NCBI RefSeq assembly: GCF_905147045.1 | Contig: NC_065894.1 | Location: 7,043,501 to 7,107,500 of the forward strand | Direction: 5' to 3' | DNA length: 64,000 nt | Source of the DNA: Nymphalis io | Taxonomy: Eukaryota > Arthropoda > Insecta > Lepidoptera > Nymphalidae | Shown here: piece by piece, positions 10,974 to 22,620 of the stretch | How positions within the stretch are numbered: position 1 is the first letter of the stretch | Layout: every line of letters starts with the position of its first letter | Notes under the pieces: model-generated | The model's database searches: none | What the model saw: only the letters and a program-made list of their open reading frames with translations | What the model was told of the DNA's origin: nothing | Position numbers and translations under genes: made by a program

Positions 10974-13814
10974 ATGTGTTATATGAAAATAATGAGAATA
11001 TCTTGTATCAGACAAAGCAGTTTATATGCGTTGAGTAAAAATCAAGGACAGTAAAAAGCGATAAGATCATAGAAAACTAGAATAAGTAGAATTTATAAAA
11101 AAAAAATCATTTTACTGATACTTCACTAAACCTAGACAAAAATCCTAATGGAAATGAATATTTCTATGCGATATTCTATAAGAACCTCTGGTGTTTGGAT
11201 ACTGTCTTAGAACTGAATGATACAAGTACTTGCTTATATTAAAATATGAATTCTTATTTTACTTAATAATATATACGGTTATAATAATATGTTATACGGT
11301 TTGTTTCCAAAATAAATAAAATAAAATAGATACTGCTAACTGCTATTTCAAAGTTTATCATTTGATAATGGCAGTTTCATAGAATCTTATTGAAGACTAT
11401 GTAAGTGTTGCTCTTAATGTATTTCTTATTGCTTTAAAAATAACTGAAAATTAGCTAAATCATATTGGAAACGATTTTGTTTGGTGATTTGAGGATTTTG
11501 TAGAAGGTGTATAAATTTATTTAGGCAACATCTTAATTCGTTAATTTTTTTTATTTTTTTATTTCGATATTAATTCTTTTTTTTAAAGATATAATGTTAC
11601 TGTTCCAATGTTAGAAGATTTTTATAGTTATATGCTATAGGTTAAAAGTCAAAACGATGTGGTGCCCGAACAGTCCTTGTATCAAGTGTTGGGTCAGTCG
11701 AAAATACTCTAATATCTTCTGAAAAATTTACCTCCTATTGATTTTGCGTCATGAATTTCATAGCAGTTGTTACCTCGATATTTTTATAGGATATTTTTCT
11801 GAAGATGAAAGAATACGTCTGTTTTTTATTTGATTCGTTATTTTATTTACAAAACGCTGCTGCAAAATTCTGTCAAGAGTGCAGGCTTTGTGTGGGTAGG
11901 GTGGTAAGTGAGATCAATATACATATAGACGACGACGATAGTTACATTTTTATAATAAAAATCTTCAAATATTAGGCAAATTATTATTAAACGATGTGTT
12001 ATTGATTTCTCCACTAATTGTTTTGCGTAAAAATAGTAATTTTTAAGAATTCAATTTAAATAATAAGCAGAGATAAGCATAAAACTGGAAAACAGCTGTA
12101 CTTGTAAAATACCTATATATAAAAGATTTTTTAAAAATTAAAAAAATCGGTCCTTTTAAAAGCGGCCGTTACGAGGCATTGGTCCGCAACGCGTCGTTGA
12201 CTTGTCCAATAAAAGAGTTATTTATTGACCAAAATATTCAGAATTTGCCGTAAATATTTTGAGCATGTAAAAATATGATTCTTGATACTCCAAAATTGTG
12301 GATGACTTTTCACGACCTTACCGTGACAGATTAAAAGAATTTCATGAAAATAAGACCTTAAATAGCGGAAAATTCATTTATTAACGAATAACCAATTTAT
12401 TTATCATTTACATATACTCGTAGATACGTTATAACTGGTTAATATTTTAAACAATGTTAATGTATATGAAATTTTAAATATTGACTATGTTTACGTTATA
12501 ATTTGATTTATTGTAACTTAATTAACATAAATGTCATACGTAGTAAAAGTAAAAAGGAAAATTAATTATGAAAAAAAAATTTAGGAATGTTTACATTTAT
12601 ACTGGAAGAAAATTATATTGACATAATACTTATCGCCCAAAGTTAGTAATATCTGTAGGGTGTAGGGTTTCACGGAGCACTCATATATTACCCGAAAGTT
12701 ATGGTCACGTTCTGTAGCGTCGAAATAGTGTTCACGTAGTGATACTCTAGTGTGCGCTCGGTACATTTGTTTACGAAGTTTATGGTCTAGACCAAATTCG
12801 AGCTAATAGGCTTATACCCTATCGGGAACATTGCTGGCGGCTTTATATGGCAAAGTTAAAGTTATGAACATTGTACTTGACACCACATTAATTCTTATTC
12901 ATAAATATTAGTTTGCGTTTGGTTAGACCGTTTTTCTCTCGTTTTGCTGTAATATTTCATTTTCATGTTACATATGAAAATGGATGTATACAGGCATTGT
13001 TATTAAGGACATTTGGAGTGCCAGATTAGTCGTTTACACGGGTTTTCTAAAATAGATTGTGAACAAGATATGTATCAGTGACCTAAAAAAAAAGTATAGT
13101 TTCTTATTAGTAGAAATTATTGAAGAAATCTAAATAATAATTATTTAATATATAAATTATGTTTTCAGTGTAGGTAATGACATTTTTTTAACCCATGAAA
13201 ATGAGTCGTAATTTTTTATTTTATGCTTTAATACTATCTTAGTTGTTAGTTAGATAGAACATCGTCTACTGAGTTATAAAATATATATGTTTTTGTTTGC
13301 ATTTTAAAAGTTTGAATTATATAATGAATAATCTTTGACATATATCAAAGTTTTAGTGTTATGAAATGAATAATTGGAATGCAATGTAATTTTTTTATAG
13401 TAATTTATTGATATATTCTATATGACTCATTAAGTATATATTATCGCTGCTGGTCACTCGGCTCATTATAAAAGTTTATTTAGTTGACGACAAGTGTTCC
13501 TGTAAGCAGTATAAGTATGTTTATAGGGGGCAGCAAGATGTTATAGTAAATTTATCGTACAAACCGGAGTTAGCTGGCACACTTCAAGACTTCCATGCGC
13601 TCGTAACGAGCATAGAATGCAAGCCAGCGCCAAGTTTCAACAAAACACTTTAAAGGCACTTTGGCTGGTGTTATGGTCTGTTTGATACTTACGATGTATT
13701 GCGATAAGATTGTCGTTTTGTTAATATCGTAAACTAGATTTCGCCCGCGTTTTGGGAGGAAAGGAGCATGGGTGGGGCAGATGTTAGGTATCAAAAATGT
13801 AGCCGATGTCCTTC

Positions 13815-13932
13815 TGTGGGATTTAAGATTGCTTCATATCAATTTTCATCAAAATCGGTTTAGTGGTTTAGACCTGAAAGCGTCACAGACTGACCGAATT
13901 ACTTTCGCATTTATAATATTAGTATGGATATA
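13815..13932 (+). repeat. interspersed repeat tail (family B)
   Basis: 'catcaaaatcggtttagtgg', 'gaaagcgtcacagac' and 'actttcgcatttataatattagtatggat' are the typical ordered blocks shared with 6160-6250 and 16270-16500. Confidence 0.7.
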
Positions 13933-15445
13933 GATTCATGATTATTCACGTTACGATGCCGAAAATTTTCCTTGTCTGCTTAGTTAATTTTTTTTAAAGA
14001 ATATTACCAATATTTTTTTAAAGGAATAACTTATATTCCTATTTACCCTTTGAATTAAGCATGAAACTTGTCGATAGGAGTAGGGAAGATAATATCCTAA
14101 AGGGACAGAATCGAACCTGCGATTTTTACATCGCTGGGCCCGTAAAACATTGCAGCTTATTCTATTTGTTCTGTTTTTATTTGTTATTTATTCTTAGTTG
14201 GTTGTGGTTTGCACACTTGTACTGAATATACAATTTCCACTGGGCGAAAAAACAGATTATATTAAGAATAAAAAAATTAGTTATTATTCTTTTGCTAGAT
14301 ACGAAAACAAAGAAGTAAATTATATTGATATTCTTTTACTTCTTAATTGGTTATACCAAACTCATTAAAACACTCTGTTCATATGTCAAGTGTCTCAAGG
14401 TAGAGGCAGGTATGTTATGTGAATTTATGTGTAAATACGATTAAAAGTATTATAATAAAGAAAAAAAACCAGTCAAGCAATAAAATTTTAAATTCTTTAA
14501 ATTAAATTCTTTTGAAATTGATTCAATTTTTTATTTAATTTTTAAAAATATTTTTAATGCACAGCTGAAAAATTAAAATTATAATTATTCTGTTAGGAAT
14601 TTTGTCACTCTCACATAGTATTACAATAACCATTTAATAAAATAATATTTACAATAATAATTCAATTACAGTAATACATAAAATTTAATTAATAAACAAG
14701 AATAAGAATAGTATTTTTTATTTTAATAATAAGTTCATCGATATATTGGTGTTATAAATGGGATTCGCGGACAAAGAGGAACTATTACAATAACTGGTCC
14801 TTCTTCAAGCTAAAAGCACTTCAAATTAGGTCAGTTTCGTCAAACTTGAAATAAATAGTTTATAATTATGATGTTTATTTAAAAATAGCTTTGCTCCGCG
14901 GTTACATCCGAGCTAATATATATTAATATACATATTTATTCCATGTAGATATTTTTTTTATTGTATGTATACCTAGAATAACTAATTACATAATCTTTAT
15001 GTTGAAATAATTTTTGATGATTTTGTCGAAATAAACGGTATCTTAGAATACTAATATCTTAGAATACCGATAGGAATACATTTATTTCAATTTGTATTTT
15101 TATTCGTTTTACATATTATAAGAACAAATACACACACAGACAAGAATAAAAGTTTTTATTTATTCTTGGCTATTGAATGTACACTACTTAATAAATAAAA
15201 AAATAATGTTATGAAAATTGTTTACATTGAAAATTAAGTAAAGGAAAAATTTAACGTGCTTGCACACAATATCGGTAAGAAAAGTTACTTGAAGATATAT
15301 CAAAGTTTATAAAACCGACCAGAATCATATATCAAATTAAAAGATAATAAGTAATCCTGCATTAAAAGTAATAAAAACTCTATTTTAATTGGAATGAAGA
15401 TCATGTTACAGAGAATGTGTATTTTGTGTAGGTAGGGTCACTGTG

Positions 15446-15500
15446 TGTAATTTCACGACATCTGAAACAGGTCAAGAGTCGGTATTCAGTGTTTCACAGG
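15446..15500 (+). repeat. short interspersed repeat, copy 1 of a pair
   Basis: 'atttcacga...ctgaaacaggtcaagagtcgg...ttcagt' recurs at 16992-17045 with only a few substitutions. No family is recognised. Confidence 0.5.
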
Positions 15501-16045
15501 GTAATTTATACGACGTAGATTCTGACACAAATGTAAATGAACTCAGTATTCATCCTATAGTTGGAGATATCCTTCATTTGTTATGTACATACATGAATGA
15601 TATATTGTACCGAAAATATAATTTATGGTAATAGTTTTTGAAATGAAAACGATAATATTTTTGCATCTTTATTATGTTTGGATATTACGTTATAACATCG
15701 GTTTTGGCTTTAAATATTGTTTAGGGAGTGATTAGCTCAACAATGTTTTGTCTTCTTCTTTTGAATTCAAATCAATAATGACAGAAAAAAAGAAACTAAC
15801 TTGATTAATAACAATTATAATTAAAGTCGTATATGATTGAAAATACTAACAAACTGTTACTTGTTGTATTTAACTTTATTAATATTAACAGTATTAATAT
15901 GTCCAGCTTGTTTTTTTATTTGAGAAATAAACACATTTTTATATAATATTATAAAAATAAACAAACCAGTATGTTGTATATATTAAAAATGATAACTATA
16001 AATTAGTTGTTGGGAATAAGCCAGTTAAAGTAAAAGTGAAATATC

Positions 16046-16225
16046 AGCCTTAAAATATCCCACAGCTGGGCAAAGGTCACGTTTTATCTCGAGGAGAATG
16101 TTCGGATTAGCACTAAATCCAATCAACGCTCTTCCTAAGCGAGCTGATGCTTGCATGTGTTTAAATTTTATGCGACACATGCAGGCTTTCACATAACGTT
16201 TTCCGAGTAGAAGATGAACTAAAGA
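16046..16225 (-). repeat. strongly diverged SINE-1 fragment
   Basis: 'atatcccacagctgggcaaaggtcacg', 'ctcgaggagaatgtt' and 'gcgacacatgcaggctttcacataacgttttc' follow the SINE-1 order seen at 18443-18744. Confidence 0.5.
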
Positions 16226-16264
16226 GAATTGTATTATGACTATGGAGCCGAAAAAGTCATACTA

Positions 16265-16502
16265 AAATATTATCTACTAGTTTTTGTCTACGGCTTCGCT
16301 TGCGTCTTAGGAAGGGGGATAGGTCAGATGTATGGTCATGTAAAGCAAAGTCTATTTCCACCCTTTTGGTACCAGTTCGCTTCTTTCTAAATTTCAACAA
16401 ATTCGGTTCAGCAGTTTAGCCGTGAAAGCGTGACAGACAAACAAATAGACAGAGTCACTTTTGCATTTACAATATTAGTATTATATAATAGTATTATATA
16501 GA
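16265..16502 (+). repeat. interspersed repeat (family B), longer copy
   Basis: It starts 'ctagtttttgtctacggcttcgcttgcg' and ends 'acagacaaacaaatagacagagtcacttttgcatttacaatattagta'. It contains 'aaattcggttcagcagtttagccgtgaaagcgtg'. It is the fullest copy of the family in this window. Confidence 0.65.
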
Positions 16503-16799
16503 TTGTCCACAAAAAATGTATCTAAAGTTAATGGAATTATGCTTTGAATATAATAATATATTTTATTTTTTTATTTTATTTGTAATTACTTATATAATCA
16601 TCCTAAATAATTTTACAATAAAGCTAAATTAATTTTACTTATAACTTAAATCTTAAGTATTGCGTGCCTAATGACAGTCCATTAATAAAGTAAATAATTT
16701 ATTATTGTGTTTGTCAAAGAAATATAATTGATGAAGCGTTACATTTAATGACATAATTAATTGAGAATTAAAACATAATTTAAATCTTTAATTACGATG

Positions 16800-16849
16800 T
16801 TACCTTTGTTTATCTTACGAAAGAAACAAAGGTAAAGCTTTATAAAGCT
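16800..16849. repeat. hairpin followed by a perfect 14-base palindrome
   Basis: TTACCTTTGTTT (16800-16811) pairs with AAACAAAGGTAA (16824-16835) across a 12-base loop. AGCTTTATAAAGCT (16836-16849), which is its own reverse complement, follows at once. It could be a decayed foldback element or just chance in AT-rich DNA. Confidence 0.6.
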
Positions 16850-16991
16850 AAAGCAATATCTGAAGCAATTTTAAAAGAGAATATAATTCAAAATTAGAAT
16901 ATATTCGAAAACAAAACCAGCTTTATACGTTCAGTAACGTTTACTTGTATATGTCATTCATATGTCGTATTGGGTTGACGTGGTTGTAGCT

Positions 16992-17045
16992 TGAATTCAC
17001 GAGTAATGCCTGAAACGGGTCAAGGGTCGGATTTCAGTTGCTGGC
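16992..17045 (+). repeat. short interspersed repeat, copy 2 of a pair
   Basis: 'attcacga...ctgaaacgggtcaagggtcggatttcagt' matches 15446-15500. The 77-codon open frame that begins here reads through repeat and AT-rich DNA and is not supported as a gene. Confidence 0.5.
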
Positions 17046-17224
17046 TTAATTTGTGCACTGATTTTGGCAACACTGCTTTACTGAAAACGTCACCTAAGTT
17101 GTTTAATATACTGCCACGTTTTAAGTTTTTCTATGAAAATGTTATAAATGCTCTTCTTATTAGAATATTTTTTTACCGAGTTGTATTTGTAAATATGATA
17201 ATTTATTCGTATATTTTACATTGA

Positions 17225-18442
17225 TTTTCATAGTAAAATCATTACTGTACTTTCTAGTTTTACTAATAGTATAACGCTACAGTTAACCATAGTATTATTA
17301 AGTTATCTTTTTAAAGCATTGTAAATGTCAATAAAAGTTTATTTAAAACGCGTTTTTTTTTGTAAAATATTTATTCAATTTCCCAAGGAATTCGAATACT
17401 ATAAAAATGTGTATACTGAATTGGAAATGCATTCCTTAGGGGAGAGGTCAATATACGATAGGGTCCTATACAGAGTATAGAGTTATTATTTTTCATTATA
17501 ACCATAAAAAATATGTTATTTAAATATTTTAATTTAAAACGTTATACATTCATGCTTTGTATCATCAAAACGAAAAATTGTGCGTCGTAGCATACACGGC
17601 TGTATATAATTTATGCCTATTGAATGATAAATGGAAATAAGATAAAATATTTTTAAGCAAAAATAACTTTTTTTAACATATTTTCATTACATTTAATTGA
17701 ACTTCTATTAATACTGTTTGATGGCTAATGTCTTGACAAGATTTCAGGATATCTTATTTAAATATGAGGAAGCCATTATGAACATACTACTGTTTTAAAG
17801 TGGCAAGTTTTTCGAATTCATGTTTCAACTACTAATCCAATTGAAATGGAACTTTCACGTTAAGATCGTTTAGTTTCCAGATATCAACAAAGTTGGAGAG
17901 AAAATTTACAGTCAGGACACTTTCTAAGCGAAAGCTTACAAAGTTATAACAGATACTCGAACATTGTATTTAAGATTCGTGGATCTTTAAATTGTATACA
18001 AAAATTAGCAACAGTATAATTTATCTTCAATACACAAGTATGTTTCAAGTGCAGTTTTTACGAGCGAATAATACAATAATTTAACTAAATTATTGTAACA
18101 TTACTAAATAATATCAAAGAATGGAGATTTTTTCTCTGCGAAATCACTGCTCTGTAGTGTAAAGTTTCTGCGCCCTTACAACTGTCAACGCAGTATTCAC
18201 CCTACGTCAACTAGGGTTAAGAAGTTATCGCCATCTCAATGGGAAAAGTAATAAACGAGTTTGAATTTACAGTTGGATTTAAACAGAGAAGTTAAGTTGT
18301 CGACTGTCGATAACAGATTTGTGTAGCTAAAGATGTTATAAAAGGAAGCTGACTTTACTATTATGTAGTTAATTTATGATGATTTTGTGTAATCAGTTCT
18401 AGATACCAACCAGCTTCAGTTATCCTACTGCTAAGGTTATGG
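17225..18442. other. gene-free stretch, nothing recognised
   Basis: AT-rich unique DNA with no supportable exon, RNA gene or repeat. Confidence 0.5.
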
Positions 18443-18744
18443 TTACAGTAACAGTCTGTAAATGGCCCGCTGCTGGGCTAAGGCCTCCTCTCCCTTTTGA
18501 GGAGAAGGTTTGGAGCTTATTCCACCACGCTGCTCCAATGCGGGTTGGTAGAATATACATGTGGCAGAATTTCAATGAAATCAGACACATGTAGGTTTCC
18601 TCACGATGTTTTCTTTCATCGTCAAGCACGAGATGAATTATAAACACAAATTAAGCACATGAAAATTCAGTGGTGAGTTGCTCGGGTTTGAACCCACGAT
18701 CATCGGTTAAGATTCACGCTTTCTAACCACTAGGCCATCTCGAC
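18443..18744 (-). repeat. tRNA-derived SINE (SINE-1), near full length
   Basis: On the - strand it starts with a tRNA-like head. That head has box A (tggcctagtggtt) and a box B-like 'gggttcaaaccc'. A conserved body follows ('aaaacatcgtgaggaaacct', 'accaacccgcattggagcag', 'gagaggaggccttagcccagc'), with the 3' end in 'ctgttactgt'. This family is widespread in Lepidoptera (Metulj/Bm1-like tRNA SINEs). Copies at 25638, 43322, 54775 and 60863 share it. Confidence 0.85.
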
Positions 18745-19019
18745 TTATATAGTTAATATGTGTAAGCTTTATCATATTTTTGTATATTAAAATGTACAAC
18801 ATTGACTTTTAAGGTCACATTTAAAACCTTTGGTCTCACTATTAAACGAGGTTAAAACTTCAGCAAAAATGTTTAACTATCGCAGATACTGTTAACAGTA
18901 TATGTATTTTTGAAATATAAATATAATTAACTGTTTTTTAAAATATTTATTGTACACCAAAAGATATAATAATTATGAATAGTCCTGAAAAATACGTAAA
19001 ACTAATTAATGTGTTGCAC

Positions 19020-19036
19020 AAGGGGCAGTCTTATGG
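19020..19036 (+). repeat. left target-site duplication of the R1-type LINE
   Basis: AAGGGGCAGTCTTATGG is repeated exactly at 19742-19758, on the far side of the element and its poly-A. Confidence 0.9.
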
Positions 19037-19741
19037 ATGAGACGAAAGTGACGAGTCACCTTCCGACTTACGCAGGTAATGACCGGTCACGGTTGTTTTG
19101 GAGAATGCCTGTGTAAGATCGGATGCGAATCGACGGCGATGTGTCACCACTGTGGCGCGGACCGGGACACCGCTCAGCATACGTTGGATGTGTGCCCCGC
19201 GTGGAGTGCGGAGAGGGAGATCCTGGTCCATGAAGTCGGACAAGACCTGTCCCTGCGAGCAATCGTGTCGGCGATGCTTCGCATTGAATCGGCGTGGAGG
19301 GCCGTAGCCTCCTTCTGTGAGACCGTCATGGTTCAGAAGGAGACGGCGGAGTGGGAACGGGAAAGGGCCGATCCTGCTCGGCGGAGACGACGAGGGCGTC
19401 GTCTCGGCCCTCCCAGACGCCCGGGGCTTAAAAGATAGGGTGTAACCCTGGAGCCGTGGATGCGTGAGGTGGGGGCCTCACGTGTCCTATTTCAGACGGC
19501 CCTGTAGAGGACGGCAGCCGTGATGGCCTCGCGCTGCCGTACGCACTAGTGAGAAATGCAGGGGGGGGGGGGGGAGATTCGCCCCCTGATGAGAGTTCCG
19601 CCGAGCCACGAGTGGAGCAAAGCACGGGAGAGGCCGCGGATGAGTTATAACACGATCCCGCAGCCTCTCCGATCCGTGCTGAGGACGGCAACCCCATAGG
19701 ACCCGGGTACCTTTCTGAAGGTTTCCACTGCAAGAAAAAAA
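19037..19741 (+). mobile_element. 5'-truncated R1-clade-like non-LTR retrotransposon (3' end only)
   Basis: A GC-rich 705-base insert ends in a short poly-A and is bounded by a perfect 17-base duplication. It keeps only the C-terminal part of the reverse-transcriptase ORF plus a GC-rich 3' UTR with a long G-run near 19560. Abrupt 5' truncation with a duplicated target is the usual outcome of target-primed reverse transcription. The exact duplication and the open frame downstream of one stop point to a fairly recent insertion. R1-clade placement rests on the C-terminal protein pattern. Confidence 0.85.
19079..19438 (+). pseudogene. C-terminal zinc-knuckle end of R1-like LINE ORF2
   Basis: The frame reads RVTFRLTQV just upstream, then MTGHGCFGECLC, and a C-x2-C-x8-H-x4-C knuckle (residues C22, C25, H34, C39 counted from 19079). 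It ends in a basic arginine-rich tail and a TAG stop at 19438. This order is what the C terminus of R1-type LINE proteins shows. Endonuclease and reverse-transcriptase domains are absent through 5' truncation. An in-frame TGA lies a few codons into the insert, so the ATG at 19079 is only the first in-frame methionine. It is not a host gene. Confidence 0.8.
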
Positions 19742-19758
19742 AAGGGGCAGTCTTATGG
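19742..19758 (+). repeat. right target-site duplication of the R1-type LINE
   Basis: Exact repeat of 19020-19036, directly after the poly-A tract. Confidence 0.9.
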
Positions 19759-20196
19759 CTTATTATGGCCATTTCTTCCAAGCTTTACCTTTTTACGTTA
19801 AAAATAAATTTTATACAAGAAACTAAGATAACTAAATGTCCCATATAAACTGTAATTGTTTTTAATTGTCTTTTCATATAATCATTCAAATAGTAATAAA
19901 TAACACAAAATATAAAGTAAGTTGGTAACTGCTCCATGGTATAGAAGCTGCACTGTACGATCACACCGTATTGCGGTAAAATTGTAGAACTAGTGTGCTG
20001 CGGCCAGGCATTGTACCTTGAATTACATTTGCAACTTGTAATTTGCTTTTATTGTACTAGTTTCATTTGATATTACTATTCGTAGTTTAATTTTTTTTAA
20101 CTTTTTGATATTGTCAAGCTATTTACGAATACAATATATTAAGACTCTTTAGTAGGATTTTTGATTCCTAACACATTTATAACATGAATAAATATA
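19759..20196. other. gene-free spacer between two transposons
   Basis: AT-rich unique sequence between the R1-type insertion and the mariner element; nothing recognised. Confidence 0.5.
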
Positions 20197-21213
20197 TTAG
20201 GTCCTTACATATGAAATTGGCGTTTTGTACAGGAGGAATATAAAGTCAATTTTTTTTTGTAAAATATATTTAATTAATCAAAGTATGCACCGTTGTTATC
20301 TATGCACTTTTGCTATCTCATATGTAGTTCATTGATCCCTTTACTAAAAAAACCATGGGGGCGAGAATCAATAAACTCTTTGGAGTTGAATTTTTTTCCT
20401 TGTAAGAAGTTGTCCAAATTCCGCATAAAATGGTAATCTGTTGGACCTTGCTGTTGGAGCAAGGTCCGGGGAGTACGGTGGATATCGTAGACATTCCAAT
20501 TGCAGCTTATCTAACTTAGTGGTTGTTTGTTGTGCAGTGTGGGGTCTTGCGTTGTCGTGAAGCAGCAGTGGCCTAGAGCGATTGACCAATCTCGGTTATT
20601 TAGCAGCTAGTTCTTCCTTCATGGTTTGCAGTTGCTGACAATAGATATCTACCGTAATCGTTTGGCCAGATTTTAAAAAGCTGTAGTGAACGACACCGGC
20701 GCTAGTCCACCAAACACTCACAAGTAACTTTTTCTGAGTCAATTTTCGTTTAGGGCAGGATTTGGCTGGGTGTCCAGGGTTCAGCCATTGCAACGAGCGC
20801 TTCCGATTCTCGTACAGTATCCACTTTTCATCACAAGTAATGATTTGATTTAAAATCCCTTCATTATTGTGTCGGTTGAGCAAAGTAACAAAGCAGTCGA
20901 CGCGTGTTTGCAAGTTCGATTCACTCAATTAATCCTTCCTTCGAGCTGTTTCTGCAGCACTGGTGTCACGGAGAACTCGTACTCGTAAATATACCGACAT
21001 TTCATGTTTTCCATTGTGCGGTAACTTGCGACGTGTGCAACGCCAACGAAAAAAATAATGAGGAAAAAACAAATAAATGACTGGCTTCAAAACTCAAATG
21101 TACCAGCTAAATGAATTTATAAAATTGAATTTGGAATTCTTAACCAAAGACGAGATATTTCAGATCAAAGTGGACAGTACGACAAAACGTTAATTTCATA
21201 TGTAAGGACCTAA
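20197..21213 (-). mobile_element. mariner transposon, internally deleted, TA target duplication
   Basis: The ends are inverted repeats starting TTAGGTCCTTACATATGAAA. The two ends match at about 30 of 32 bases (20197-20228 against 21182-21213). TA dinucleotides flank both sides (20195-20196, 21214-21215), the classic Tc1/mariner target. At 1017 bases it is shorter than the usual ~1.3 kb. The missing part is in the transposase N terminus, where the DNA-binding helix-turn-helix should be encoded. It cannot be autonomous. Confidence 0.95.
20250..20990 (-). pseudogene. broken mariner transposase
   Basis: The - strand encodes the catalytic half of a DD34D transposase. The first aspartate lies in ITCDEKW (about 20835). 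The second lies in LLHDNARPH (HDN at 20551-20559). The conserved YSPDLAPT follows. A TAA interrupts the frame between ELAAK and PRLVNRS near 20593. A 13-base duplication at 20439-20451 shifts the frame just before the third aspartate. The N-terminal DNA-binding part is deleted and another stop lies near 20925. Three independent lesions indicate a long-dead copy. Confidence 0.9.
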
Positions 21214-21829
21214 TATTATTCAATGTGGATCGTTGAGTATCTATAATGTGGTAGGGACATCACTCTCGTGGGTCCTAAAGCTTACAATTCAAACACAGAT
21301 CGCAAATAACATTTGTTTAGCCTATACAAATGTTAGTGTAGAGCGTTCAACTCTGTGACCATTAGTGTTGAAATTAATAACAGTGATCAATTTGACAATC
21401 TGTGGTATAAAATTTAAATCTAGGTTGCATTTAAATTTATTGTACCGTAATAGTACATCCGAACGGGTAAGGTAACCTGCGTGTCTCGGATGAGTTGAGC
21501 GTCGTCAAGCGTGATGGATTTAGCTGCACACAGAAAAGCCGATTTTACTAACGAGATTAAAAAAAATGCGTAACTATTGGGCTAATATGTAAGAAAGAAA
21601 TCGAAAATCGTCGCAGAAATCGATCGTGAAATATCTAATAAAGGGATATGTGACATTGACCATAATAATTATAACATTTCAAGACTACACATATCAAAAT
21701 AGAATATCACCATAAGTCGGTTGTCAATATTTCACGGGTGAATAATGCAGTTAATTTTTACAGAATAGCACTGATGTTGAATATATTTTGAAATCGTACA
21801 CAAATTACGCATAATTACACGAGGCCACC

Positions 21830-21970
21830 AGTAGGGTCCATCGAGCGGTGCGTCTCTCGAGCTGTTAATTGTAGAACAGAGGCTATTGCCGCTCCATAAA
21901 TCTCCGTCGACTTAACGTCGGCACTGTGAAATATTAACCGCGCGCCGGTTTTGACGCCCGGCCTAGACAG
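21830..21970. promoter_or_regulatory. candidate non-coding conserved element
   Basis: A sharply bounded GC-rich block includes 'ggctattgccgctccataaatctccg' and 'aaccgcgcgccggttttgacgcccggc'. It contains CCATAAAT (the complement of a posterior-Hox-type ATTTATGG) and the self-complementary AACCGCGCGCCGGTT. It has no open frame and no similarity to the repeats in this window. Confidence 0.3.
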
Positions 21971-22439
21971 CGAATAAATAATAAAATGCTGGAAGAACTT
22001 GTAATAAAATTTGTAGAGGAATCAAATTGTAAGATAATAAACCTTACTTTGAAAGTATATAATATTAAATAATATATAAATGTTTTAAGCACATCATTTA
22101 AATGTGAGTATACATGCGAACATTTTGTATGTTATAATTTTAGTAGAGATAGGGTGAGAAAAGGTAGATGATCTTAAGACATTGTTATTGCATATATTTT
22201 TGCAGAAATAAATGACTTCATAATTATAAACTATATTAATAGCTTGAAATTCTAAGAACATATTTTATTTATATTTTAAAGGAAATGAAATTTAAGCAAA
22301 CATACATATATGGAACATCAATACATAAAATAAGCTGAGAAAATGTCTCGTTATATTTTAGTTTTTCTTTTTTTTAATAATTAAAAGGTCAATATTAAGT
22401 GACTGAAGTCACTTTCAGAACTAATTTGATTCTTTTATC

Positions 22440-22620
22440 GTTTCCAGCATTCTTCTAAGCTCTGTGAAGAGAAATGTGTCTACTATGCATAATGTCGCAT
22501 TGGAAGGGTGCTCTCGCATCAATCAAGGAATTAGAGCCCTAATCTCATTTGTCCTATTACTGCCCAGCCCCTGGCGTAAAGCCCTGAGCATGAACCATAT
22601 CAATAAAGGTTCTTTGGAAG
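22440..22620. promoter_or_regulatory. candidate non-coding conserved element
   Basis: A block of about 180 bases includes 'catcaatcaaggaattagagccc', 'tgcccagcccctggcg' and 'accatatcaataaagg'. It lies in AT-rich flanks with no frame longer than about 50 codons. The evidence is composition only. Confidence 0.25.

Larger units (their letters stand above)
10974..16043. other. gene-free stretch
   Basis: It is AT-rich with no coding exon I can support. Apart from the family B tail at 13815-13930 and the short repeat at 15446-15500, two moderately GC blocks (12650-12850 and 13560-13800) are unique and unexplained. Confidence 0.5.

Noticed and set aside
19428..19781. 117-codon - strand frame, and other frames antisense to 19079-19438
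   Set aside because: They are shadows within the GC-rich R1-type insertion; the + strand frame carries the zinc knuckle.
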